Source: an uncultured Marvinbryantia sp. (GTDB lineage Bacteria > Bacillota > Clostridia > Lachnospirales > Lachnospiraceae). Taken from it: DNA of 64,000 bases. A model generated the notes under the pieces. The model was not told the DNA's origin, did no database searches, and saw only the letters and a list, made by a program, of their open reading frames with translations. Positions 28,877 to 39,300 of this stretch are shown here, piece by piece. The translations under genes were made by a program, and so were the position numbers. The stretch lies in NCBI GenBank assembly GCA_934394985.1, contig CAKRRF010000001.1, forward strand, positions 1 through 64,000, written 5' to 3'. How positions within the stretch are numbered: position 1 is the first letter of the stretch; each line of letters begins with the position of its first letter.

Positions 28877-29569
28877 CTATTTTGTCTGTCCTTTCAGGGT
28901 GATGATCGTCCGATAAGCCGCCTGCTGCTCCGCACTTTTCTTCGTCCTTCCGCTTCCTTCCTCAAAACCTTTATCGCCAATAAATAACTGCATGACAAAT
29001 GTCTTGTCATGATCCGGGCCCTCTTCTCTCACAAGGTGATAGGACATCGGCTGACCCTTAAAGGAACTCTGCACAATCTCCTGCAGGATAGTTTTGCTAT
29101 CGTAAAAGAGTTTTTTATTTTCTATGTCATTTAAAACAAATCTGTTTACAAATTCTTTTGCACTAGCAAAACCACCATCTAAATAAATAGCACCAATCAA
29201 TGCTTCCATGGCATCTGATACAATCGAGTCACGGAAACGTCCTCCGGTCATTTCTTCTCCCTTTCCAAGCCTCAGAAACGTCCCGAGTTCAATGACAGAT
29301 GCACACTGGGCCAGGGTTGGTTCACACACAATACTGGCACGAAGCTTGGTCATATCTCCTTCCGGCATACCAGGATAGTTTTTGAAAATAAATTCACTGC
29401 TGGAAAGCTCCAGCACTGCATCACCAAGAAATTCCAGACGTTCATTATCTTTTAATTTCTTTCTTGTTTCATTTGCATAGGAACTGTGACGCATGGCATT
29501 TTCCATCAATTCTTTTTTCCGAAACGTATATCCTATTTTACCTTCCAGTTCTTTTAAATCTCTGTTCAT
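28877..29569 (-). CDS. rnc: Ribonuclease III
   Basis: A 230-residue dsRNA endonuclease. The catalytic signature NERLEFLGDAVLEL is in the N-terminal domain, with a second acidic site (SDAMEALIGAIYLDGG). The dsRNA-binding domain covers about 155-226. It processes rRNA and structured RNAs. The smc start follows immediately. Confidence 0.96.
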   Translation of the reverse strand: MNRDLKELEGKIGYTFRKKELMENAMRHSSYANETRKKLKDNERLEFLGDAVLELSSSEFIFKNYPGMPEGDMTKLRASIVCEPTLAQCASVIELGTFLRLGKGEEMTGGRFRDSIVSDAMEALIGAIYLDGGFASAKEFVNRFVLNDIENKKLFYDSKTILQEIVQSSFKGQPMSYHLVREEGPDHDKTFVMQLFIGDKGFEEGSGRTKKSAEQQAAYRTIITLKGQTK

Positions 29570-29671
29570 GTTTTACCTCTTTCTTTATCTTGTATGATAC
29601 CTGAGGATTGCTTCCTGCTTCGCACTCTCACATCTATGCTCCGCTCTTCGTTTCACTTCGGTCGGTATCAT

Positions 29672-29705
29672 AAAAAAGGGGTGCTCGAAAACGGCACCCC
29701 AAAAA
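29672..29705. terminator. Terminator after plsX-acpP
   Basis: GGGGTGC and GCACCCC form the stem with T-runs on both strands. It ends the plsX-acpP unit 9 bases after acpP. Confidence 0.9.
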
Positions 29706-29713
29706 GATCAGAC

Positions 29714-29947
29714 TTACGCATCCACTGCGTTCTTGATAGCTTCTACCGCATCTCCTACAGAAATGATCTTCTCAGCTTCTTCATTCGGAATCTCAACATC
29801 AAATTCCTCTTCGATACCCATAATAATCTGGTATACATCCAGAGAATCTGCTCCAAGATCATCTACAAACGTGGTGTCCATTGTGATCTCTTCCTCATCC
29901 ACGTTCATAACCTCTGCAATAATCTTCTGAAGTTTTTCAAGTTCCAT
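29714..29947 (-). CDS. acpP: Acyl carrier protein
   Basis: 77 residues, strongly acidic. The phosphopantetheine serine is S35 in DDLGADSLDVYQ. It carries growing fatty acyl chains. It lies 11 bases after plsX, the usual arrangement. Confidence 0.97.
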   Translation of the reverse strand: MELEKLQKIIAEVMNVDEEEITMDTTFVDDLGADSLDVYQIIMGIEEEFDVEIPNEEAEKIISVGDAVEAIKNAVDA

Positions 29948-29958
29948 AACTGTACCTC

Positions 29959-30972
29959 CTAATTTGTTTCTTCCAGAATATATTCTTTTATTTTATCATT
30001 GATACACTCTTTGCTGAATTGCACACACTGGAAAATTGCATGTTTGATTTCTATACTTGTCGCACTTCCATGGGTCTTTACTACTAGACCTTTTAATCCA
30101 AGCATCGGTGCTCCGCCATACTGGGATGCATCAAATGTCTTCAGTGTATTTTTCAGTGCCGGTTTTACCAGAAACGCGCCGATTTTAGAACGAAGTGTGC
30201 TCATCATACCTTTTTTGATCTGATGTACTAATGCGGATGCTGTACCCTCATATAATTTCAGAATCACATTTCCCACAAATGCTTCACAGACAATTACATC
30301 ACATACACCGGCAGGAATATCTCTTGCCTCCACATTTCCGATGAAATTGATGTCTTTACATTCCTTCAGCAACGGATAAGTCTCTTTTACAAGGGAATTA
30401 CCTTTTTCTTCTTCTGCACCGATATTGACCAGTCCCACTCTCGGATTCTTAATACCGACTACATTCTCCATATAAATGGATCCCATCTTTGCAAACTGAA
30501 CCAGATGTGAAGATCTGGCATCCACATTGGCTCCACAGTCTATCAGAAGTGCCACACCTTTTTCTGTCGGAATCAGCGGTGCCAGAGGCGGTCGTTCGAT
30601 TCCTCTGATTCTTCCCACAATCAGCTGTCCGCCCACCAGGACGGCACCTGTACTTCCGGAAGATATGATGGCATCAGCTTCTCCATGCTTCACCAGATTC
30701 ATTCCCACAACAATGGACGAATCCTTCTTTTTTCGGATGGCATTTACCGGAGGCTCCCCGGTCTCTATCACTTCCGATGCATTTGCAATTTCAATGCTCT
30801 GTGGATCATAGGTATATTTTTTCAATTCACCCTGAATGACCTCCTGCTGTCCTACCAGAACAACTCTGATATCAGGATTCTCATTCACAGCTTCCACTGC
30901 AGCTTTGATTGGTTCTACAGGGGCATTGTCTCCACCCATTGCATCAACTGCCACTTTCATCTTTTCCTGCAT
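29959..30972 (-). CDS. plsX: Phosphate acyltransferase PlsX
   Basis: About 337 residues. It makes acyl-phosphate from acyl-ACP for PlsY. The start motif KVAVDAMGGDNAP, GSTGAVLVGG and the C-terminal GAPMLGLKGLVVKTHG are conserved. Two ATGs are adjacent after AGGAGGTAG; the second (30972) has the better spacing. Recognised with acpP downstream. Confidence 0.95.
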   Translation of the reverse strand: MQEKMKVAVDAMGGDNAPVEPIKAAVEAVNENPDIRVVLVGQQEVIQGELKKYTYDPQSIEIANASEVIETGEPPVNAIRKKKDSSIVVGMNLVKHGEADAIISSGSTGAVLVGGQLIVGRIRGIERPPLAPLIPTEKGVALLIDCGANVDARSSHLVQFAKMGSIYMENVVGIKNPRVGLVNIGAEEEKGNSLVKETYPLLKECKDINFIGNVEARDIPAGVCDVIVCEAFVGNVILKLYEGTASALVHQIKKGMMSTLRSKIGAFLVKPALKNTLKTFDASQYGGAPMLGLKGLVVKTHGSATSIEIKHAIFQCVQFSKECINDKIKEYILEETN

Positions 30973-31070
30973 CATCTACCTCCTGTTTCACAACTATCAT
31001 CATACAGGACATCTATACAAAAATCAACAGTTTTTCTTTCGCGATTGAAAGAATCAACATCATTTTTTAT

Positions 31071-31100
31071 ACAAAAAATACCAGAATATTCTGGCATTTT
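31071..31100. terminator. Terminator after the GAF/receiver gene
   Basis: CCAGAATATTCTGG with flanking wobble pairs makes a 7-bp stem followed by a T-run on the minus strand. Confidence 0.7.
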
Positions 31101-31111
31101 TGTCTGCATAT

Positions 31112-32338
31112 TCAGATTTTTTTTATCAGATAACGCTGTATCGTCTCAATCAGACGTTTTTCATCTATCGGCTTGGCAATATGTTCATTCATTCCAGCAT
31201 CCCGGCTCATCTTCATATCTTCCCGGAAGGCATTTGCTGTCATGGCAAAAATAGGTATGGTTTTTGCATCTTTGCGTTCCATGCATCGAATCATCCTGGT
31301 GGCCTCCAGGCCATTCATAAATGGCATCACAACATCCATCAGAATCAGGTCATAGGTGCCTTCATCTGATCCTGCAAACAATTCAGCAGCCTCAGTCCCA
31401 TTCCAGGCTCTTGTAATGCACATTCCCCTGCTTTTCAGAATAAATTCCGTAATTTCCATATTCAACTCATTATCTTCTGCAATAAGTACATGAAAACCTT
31501 TCAGCGAAATATCTTTCTGATCTTTCAGTTCCTCAGTTTTCACTGTCTCCACTGGCAAAACATTGTTTATCATTTCTAATAGCTGACTGGATGCTTTTCT
31601 TACCTTTTCTCTGCATTCCTTCTGTTTTTCTACATTATTGGGAAAACAGTCAGCTATCGAAACCACTCCCTGTATTCCATTGATCTGTGTACGGATATAA
31701 TGATTCATGCGGCGAAGGAACTCCTTCTTTTCCAGTCCTTCCATCGTATAAATTTTGTCTCTCAGACCACCAATATGACCACTGACTGCACGTAGAAACG
31801 GTATCGATATCACTGACTGTTTCTGTTTCGGATTGTCAAACCAGATAAATCCCTTCAGATTTTTGTCAGTTAAAATCGGAATCAGCATCAGAGACTGAAC
31901 ATCCTGATCTTTCAGGAATGTACGTTCTTCCTGGTACTTTCCTTCTTCAGCTTCCCAGTTCTCACTGGTCACCGTCTCTCCAGCGTGCAGAACAGGAATC
32001 CAGTTTGGCATATCACAAAGCTGGAGATTTCGCATTTTTCTCATCACAGGCGGTATATCCTTTGCACACCATTCATAAGTTCTATGTAAAATCTTTCTGT
32101 CCGAAGAAGTCCATGTATAAACAGAAACACGGTCTGACAGCGCATAATGTCCTAATGAATTCAACAGTTTGGGCATAAGCATATTCAATTCGTCTGTCGT
32201 TGCAATATTATCAAGCATTGCAAGATAATTTGATATTTCATCTGCAGTTTCCAGTGCTATCAGCAGTTTCTGATAGTCTGAGAAAACTTCTTTCTGCGAT
32301 CTGATTTCAAATTCTTTTTCATTCGTCCTGTTTCCCAT
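31112..32338 (-). CDS. GAF - dimerisation (DHp) - receiver signalling protein lacking the HATPase domain
   Basis: A 408-residue cytosolic protein. Residues about 30-195 look like a GAF sensor domain (LMLIPILTDKNLKGFIWFDN). Residues 203-265 resemble a histidine-kinase DHp helix pair, with the phospho-acceptor His213 in FLRRMNHYIRTQIN. The catalytic HATPase domain that should follow is absent, and residues 282-405 are a complete receiver domain with D335 (LILMDVVMP) and K389 (AKP). This is either a degenerate hybrid kinase or a phosphotransfer/receiver protein fed by another kinase. No membrane helix is visible. It stands alone between plsX and the subtilase. Confidence 0.8.
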   Translation of the reverse strand: MGNRTNEKEFEIRSQKEVFSDYQKLLIALETADEISNYLAMLDNIATTDELNMLMPKLLNSLGHYALSDRVSVYTWTSSDRKILHRTYEWCAKDIPPVMRKMRNLQLCDMPNWIPVLHAGETVTSENWEAEEGKYQEERTFLKDQDVQSLMLIPILTDKNLKGFIWFDNPKQKQSVISIPFLRAVSGHIGGLRDKIYTMEGLEKKEFLRRMNHYIRTQINGIQGVVSIADCFPNNVEKQKECREKVRKASSQLLEMINNVLPVETVKTEELKDQKDISLKGFHVLIAEDNELNMEITEFILKSRGMCITRAWNGTEAAELFAGSDEGTYDLILMDVVMPFMNGLEATRMIRCMERKDAKTIPIFAMTANAFREDMKMSRDAGMNEHIAKPIDEKRLIETIQRYLIKKI

Positions 32339-32460
32339 TACTCCCCTCCTCTGACATTTCTTGTATTTTCTTTACAAGCATTATATCAATTTTGGCTCAT
32401 ATGTCAATTTGAAAATATCAGAATCTTTGGGGTATTGACACATGGTATCAGACAACGCAA

Positions 32461-32490
32461 GAAAACCCATTCCTTTTGTCATGGGTTTTC
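32461..32490. terminator. Terminator after the subtilase gene
   Basis: GAAAACCCAT pairs with ATGGGTTTTC around a 10-base loop, 6 bases after the subtilase stop. The T-tract is short. Confidence 0.7.
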
Positions 32491-32496
32491 ATTAAA

Positions 32497-33363
32497 TCAG
32501 CTATACATTTGCAATATGTTTACATATCCCCAACCGAATATGGTATCATACCCCGGATCTCCTGCATCTGTTGCTATTTCTTTCAGATATTCTTCCGCTT
32601 TTCCTTTTGTATGATTCTCATTTGGCACTTCAGACAGATACTTTGCTAAAACGCCACTGATTCTGGGCGCTGCAAAAGAAGATCCCTTCTCACCCTGATA
32701 ATTGCCATCTGCGGATACAAATACAGCATCACTTTGCAGATACCAGAGAGAGCCAACTGGCTCTCCCTGTTCATTCAGATCTGCACCGGCCACCCCTATC
32801 ACCTCTTTCCATGCAGCCGGGTAAACCTCGCTGCCAAGAGGTGTAGACAGTGACAAATTTCCCGCTGCCGCTACCAGCAGTACATTCCGTCCAACCGCAT
32901 ATGTCATGGCTTCATGCAGCTCTTCATCATCCTGATTCAAGGTCCAGCTCATATTAATGATATCAGCATCATATATGTCCACCGCATCATAAATAGCCTG
33001 AATAATAGCCGAACCTATATCTGTGGCCTTTAAGTGCTCACCACTAGCTTCCTGCGTATTTTGAGTCAACGCCATACTACTGTCAAAGCATTTCAACATA
33101 TAAATATCTGCATCCGGTGCCGTTTCTTTTAGAATTTCATATACAAAAGTTCCATGTCCTTCCTGATCCGTCAGATCCTGTGTACCGTCCAGATAATTCT
33201 TTCCCTGCACATCTGACAGATTGCAGCCAGAATCCAGAATACAGACGGTTACCGCATTGGATGCTTCTTCTAATGGTTCCATTTCTGCCGATGCCCCCAC
33301 TGTAAGGGGCATCGTTAGAAAGATACCAAACAGCATACCTGCACAAAAGTGTGTTCTTCTCAT
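32497..33363 (-). CDS. Secreted subtilisin-like (S8) serine protease, minimal form
   Basis: A 288-residue protease. Residues 1-26 are a signal peptide (CAGMLFGIFLTMPLTVGASA). The catalytic triad is Asp44 (ILDSGC), His70 (GHGTFV) and Ser229 (GSSFAAPRISG), with the oxyanion Asn169 in AAAGN. There is no room for the usual pro-domain between the signal peptide and the catalytic Asp. No wall anchor is seen. Its ATG overlaps the stop of the giant surface protein gene (ATGA), so the two are translationally coupled. It may process that protein or its targets, but this is inferred only from position. Confidence 0.87.
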   Translation of the reverse strand: MRRTHFCAGMLFGIFLTMPLTVGASAEMEPLEEASNAVTVCILDSGCNLSDVQGKNYLDGTQDLTDQEGHGTFVYEILKETAPDADIYMLKCFDSSMALTQNTQEASGEHLKATDIGSAIIQAIYDAVDIYDADIINMSWTLNQDDEELHEAMTYAVGRNVLLVAAAGNLSLSTPLGSEVYPAAWKEVIGVAGADLNEQGEPVGSLWYLQSDAVFVSADGNYQGEKGSSFAAPRISGVLAKYLSEVPNENHTKGKAEEYLKEIATDAGDPGYDTIFGWGYVNILQMYS

Positions 33364-36300
33364 GAGTCACCACTATTCTGTACCGGTTCCATGCTCTCAG
33401 CAGACTGAATTTCTGCCGCCTGCGTCTCGGCTGGCTGTGGAGGAGCAGAAGTCTCTGCCTGAGGTACCGCCGTTTCCGGTGCTGGTGGCTCCGTTTGTGG
33501 AGCGGACGTTTCTGGCGCAGGCGGCTCTGTCTGTGGAGCGGATGTCTCTGGAGGATTGGTCTCCGCTGGTTCCGTCTCTGGAGCCTGTGTCTGAGACGGC
33601 TCTGTTTCCGGAGTCTGAGTCTCCGGTGCTGTTGTTTCTGTGGTCTGACTCTCTGTCATCGTTGTCTCCGGTACAGCAGGATTAGATGTTGTACTTTCTG
33701 GTTCAGAAGATTCGGTATCCTGTGATGATGTCTGTGGTTCTGTCATTGCTTCTGTTAAAATCTCTGTTCCCAGCTCTGTCTGGCTCTGTATGCGCATACG
33801 TGATTTATTCTTTTTGAATCCGTCTTTTTGTGCCATCGTGATGCCGACATGCACATCGTTTTGTGGAACAGTCTGTAAATCACTGATTACTATATAGCCG
33901 TCGTCATCTCTTTCAACCTTCATGAAATTAGCCGGAACGCATTTGTCTATTTTATTGTCTGCTTCGTAACACTCTGCCACGGCCTCTGTAGTTCCATTAC
34001 TTGTTGTCCATTTCAGACTGATGGCCACCAGATACCAGCCAGATTCAGCCTTAATATGATATACGTGATTATCTGTTTCTTTCAATGTTCCTGACGATCT
34101 GTCTGATACATTTAAACCGCTGGCACCCTTATAAATGATATCCCTGTATGAAAAAACTCCATTTCTCAACGTCACATCGCAGGTCTTTCCCACCGATTTA
34201 TAATTCACTTTATCACCGTCACTATTTGGAACAAATGTAACGGACTGTTTCACCTTTTGATCCGTATCTGTCGTTCTGTTCGGCATAGCATTTGGATCAG
34301 ACCATCCCCACGCTCCATTTATCTCACTTTCAAAATACGGACTGTACACGCTTCCCGACATCTCCAGTGTTATATTATCCCCGATTTTGTTCACCGGATT
34401 ATTTTTCGGCTGATACATATGCATCTTCTTTTTTTGCCACAAATCCTGATAGACATCTGCCTTCAGTGTTGTCTGCCCGACTTTCACAGGCGCATAGGTT
34501 TCAAAGCCATTCAGATTACTGTCCTTCGGCGTAAATCTGATTTTTATATTGTAGGAAAGGATCTTTCCGTCTGCCTGTTTTACATTCAACGGCTGACTCA
34601 GTTTTCCCTGATCCCGATCAAATACCGACTCATTTTCTGTCACCCAGCTCCAGCTTCCATCTGCGCTCTGTTCTCCATTGGCTCCCTGATAGCTGGCAGT
34701 ATACCCTCGAAGCATCATTCCAGATGACATTTTTCGCTGAACTTCCCCACACTTTTCATTCATCGTTTCTTTACCCGGATTTGCAACATCCGTCAGCAAT
34801 TGACCATATTGCAGATCCGTTATGCTGGCATTCGCTGACTTTTGCAGCTGCAGATCTGCCTTTTGAATCTGGTAGGTGATTTTGTAATCTTCCGATCCCT
34901 GTTCTGTGTAGGTTCCATCCGCATTTTTGCTTGCCCATACATAGTTTTCTTTATCCTTTAGATGCAGAACGACATATGGCTGATCCGTCGCATTTTTTCC
35001 TCCGTCATCCTGGAGGATGGTATAAGTTTCTGTCTCAGATAAGCCAGATGTCTGTGTAGCACCATTGTAGGTCTTATCTGATACGGTTGGAATTTCCACT
35101 TTCTTTTTATCAATAACAACCGCTGCAGTATAGGATGCATGGGTATAAGTTCCATAGCCTCCCTGATATTTGGCATCTGGTGTAAATGTAATCGGATAAT
35201 TACTGGTTCCCGCATTCGGGACAGTATTGGTATCCACGCTGTCCGCCCAGCTGCCGGTTCCGCTTACCCAGTTTCCATCCGCATACTGAAGCTTGACATC
35301 CGTCTGTTTCAGTCCGATATTATTCAGCTTCGTTCCATACTCATACGAAGTCTGCTCTGTTGTCACGGGACTGATCTGGATAACTTCATTTTGTGGTGTA
35401 ACAGTTATCTGATCGGTTATTTTCTGATTGATCAGATAATACATACCATCGCTGTTCTTATCTGTATCCAGTGCAAAGCCCTGATAGGTTGCCGTCCGTT
35501 TTCCGATATTTCCATTATCCAGTGTCCAGGTTCCTGCACTTAACAGTTCGGACACTTCTGAAAATTCTTCCGTATCTGCACTGCCATCTTCCTTTGCGTA
35601 TACCAGTGTTACCGTGCCTGTGCAGCTGATATCGGCGGAGCCTTTTCCTTCATCATAATGGTATACCCGGTCGTCTGCCGTACCGGTCAGATACAGACCT
35701 ATCTGTGTCTTCACATCCACCAGACACTCTGCCGGAGCAAATACATCTGCCATTGCCTCATCAGGTGTAAAGATTGCGGTGTACTGTGATTTTTCCGTGC
35801 CATTATTCCGTCCAAATGGAACCTTGCCTTTTTCCGTTTCTTTCCAGGAAAAGGCACCAGATACCGGAACTTCCAGTCCCAGATCTTTATTGACATACTG
35901 AGCCACACCTTTTCCGTCATCCGAAAATACACTTTCTCCCAACGGTTTTCCATAATTCAGACAGGATGTTTCCGGAACAACAGGGGTTGGTATGATTTTC
36001 TGAAGTACTGCTTCCTGTTCAAACGGTTCTTCTGATGTAGTATTGCCATCGTCATCTGTATAAGCCGCTGTCACAGAAAAACGATACTGTTGTCGGTCAG
36101 AAAGATCCCGTTTTGTTGCATCTGTATTTAATACCAGGTCAATCTGAATCTGATCACTGTAGGCACCGATTTTCTTATCTGCTTTTACCAGTTCCTCCAG
36201 ATGTGCCTTCACAATTTCCAAAAGCTGCTTCTCGATTCTATCATAATCTCTGGTATCTTTCATAAAGTCCTCTGTCTGCAGATAATCAGACAGATCTCCT

Positions 36301-39300
36301 TCATATGGATTCTCTGCTGCAAGCTCCTGAATGCGATCCAGAATGGAAAGTACCGGATCTGTGGTGGACCATGTGGCCGTGTAAGCACGTTCCCCTATAG
36401 AACCATTTGGAATATGCACTTCCAGTGTTGGTTCTTCCAGATCCGTTCCGATCCATCCTTCGAACTGATATTTTTCTCTGGTCGGCTGTATGAGTACAAT
36501 TTCCGGACTTTCAATGGTATATTCATTTGGATTCTCCGTTGCAGTACCAAAAGTACGTTTATAACTGATCTGGTAGGTAATTGGTTCCCAGATAGCTGTA
36601 TAGCTTCGGTCTCCGCCGTTTCCTGCCGGAATCTGTACAGTGGCAGAAGCTGCTTTTAATCCTGTGCCAGTCCATCCTTTGAAGGTATATCCCGTTCTGG
36701 ATGGAGCCTGAAGAGTCACGGTATCCTCTGTGGTGTAGGTACCCGGATTGCCTGCTGCATTGGTGCCTCCTCCCAGATCATAGGTGATCTGATAGACATT
36801 GGCTTTCCAGCCTGCATAAATGATCGTATCCCAGTTCAGGATTTCATTCTTCAAGTCAAATGGATCTGTTGCTGCCCTGTCATGATACCATCCGGTGAAT
36901 GTATAATATAATCTTTCCGGATCATCCGGTACAACCGGCAATGGATATCCGTTGTATCCGGTCACTTTCGCATGTTCCTGATCAGAAGAACCATCATTTC
37001 TGTCAAACATAATATCCAGTTCTCTTGCCCAGCGTGCATACAGATCGATTCCACCTGTCAGTTTATAATTTTCTGTATTCACTGGATTTCCTGCAAATTC
37101 TGCATTCAGATACCAGTCCATAAACTGATAGCCGTCATACTCCGGTATCACCAGATCTGGCAGTTTCTCTCCAGGTCTCTGGGTGGAATAGGTGTAGGTA
37201 TAGTACGTCTTTTCGGTCTGTTTGAAAAATGCCTGCTGTGTGCCGTCTGCCAGCCGGTAAGCTGCTTTTCCTTTTGCCGGTGAAAAATGTACCGTCACAT
37301 CACAGGTCCAGTCCGCATACAGAATCACATCTGTCGTCAGTTTCTCGCCAAACTGGTACTCGCTTCCCTTATATTCCGGTGAAGTATACCATCCCCGGAA
37401 GGTCAGGCCATCCAGGCCTGGATTCTTTACTTTTTCTGTTCTTTCATTTTCTGCAAAATACTCTTTTTTGTATACGCCATTTCCTTTGTAATGGTACATA
37501 TACGTAATGCTGTGCAGCTTATAAGCCTGAAGAGTCAGTGATATTCCATTGGCCGGCATGGTAAACCGAACGGTCGTATCTTCCACGGTAATATCAATAC
37601 TTTCATTATCGCATAGCGCTTCCAGTCCTCCATAGCCATCCTTCAGCTGCACCTTCAGTTCTACTTTGGTACCTGGTTTGATTCCATCTTCGGTTATAAT
37701 AGAAGGATCTGCAAATTCATATCCCTCTACGCCTTCTCCCAGCTGAATCCCCAGCATAGCGGTTCCGGCCGACAGATCAAAGTAGACATCCGCCTGCGTC
37801 TCCTGCCCGGTAATGACAAATCCAGTTTTAAATGCCTCCTGACCATTGATGGACATCATCAGTGGCTGCCCGGATCCGTCAAACTGACTTCTTTGCATTG
37901 GCAGCAGATAAGTATGATCCTGTTCTTCGGTAAAAGTAAATACCTCTCCCTCTTCTGCCGCTCTGGTACTGAATTCATAAGTATCCTCCGGATCCGCGCC
38001 GGTAAGACGCACATGGTAACGCACTTCGTCTTCGTATCCTTCGAATCTTCGCACATAGAGATAATAGGTGACTTCTGATTCTTCTGTCTGTGGCTTCACA
38101 TCATAGCGGACCGTTCCGGTATCCGGTGTCATGTAGCAGAAATCACTGATGCGTGGAACACTGTACTGCACCACCGATGCCGAATCATCCCGCACTGGTT
38201 CTGCCCAGCTATAATGAAAATCTGAGATCTCAGGATACTGTGTCTGTGCTTCTGATACGATTTCTCCCAGACTCAATATTCCGGTATCGGTCGGTTCGTA
38301 AAATCCGCCCAGCATGTGTGAAGATGTAAATGTGGTTTCATAAACAACCGCATTGTCCCAGTCAGCTGCCGGAATTCCCCATTTCTCTGCACACCAGTCA
38401 AACAGCGCCACTTTTACATGCTGGCTTGTAGTTGCAAGTGCACACTTTTTATTCAGATGCAGCCGTTTTACCTGTTTTTTCACCAATGCGGAAGATGCAT
38501 TGTTTTCATAGGTGATCACCAGATCCAGTTCTGCCTTTTCACAAATCTGTTCTGCTGCCACATTCTCATCCATATAGATACAGAATGGGCTTTGTCCTTT
38601 GGACGTATCGCCTACCGTAAACAGTTCATTTTTCGGATCTTCTGTCCCGACTGCTTCGTCATTTACCACCAGATTTTCAATACTTAATGTAATGTGAGAA
38701 TCTTTTCCAGGGAGCGCCTGTGTGTTCAGGCACTTGCCTCCCAGCAGATCCCAGTTCTTCATTGGTATGGTTGTCAGTCCAAATACCGTTTTGTTATCGG
38801 CATACTGTGTCTGTGCTTCCCATGCTTTCTCTATCTCCTCTTCATTCATGTAACTCAGCTTACTGGATAAAGATTTGGACCACAATGGCCATCTTCCTTC
38901 ATATACCTTCCAGTTTTTGCGGATGGTCTTGATAATCAGTCGCACCTGAAGCGACAGCGTGACAATCACATCAATTCCCACTTCGAATTTTACTGCTCCA
39001 AAATTACTGTTGGCACCGGATAGCAGATTCGCCGTGAAGAAATACATACCCGACAGCTCCGCATAGGCAAACAGATCCCCTATGATGCTGGTCTTTACAA
39101 TACCACAGATCGTGATGGATAGTACCATCCGAATGCCGACCCGGACGCCCACTTTACCGATCAGATAGATATTGTTGGTAACGCTGCTGTCCAGTTTTTC
39201 TGTATAAGAGCTTCCTTTAAATTTCAGGAAATTATAATTAAAACCAATGCGTTCACCGCTTTTTGCAATAATCTCTATTCCGAAAGTAGCAAGAATTCCC

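Noticed and set aside
33360..33400. Frameshift or premature stop that removed a wall anchor from the giant protein
   Set aside because: The ATGA junction leads directly into a real signal peptide and intact protease, so the stop looks native.
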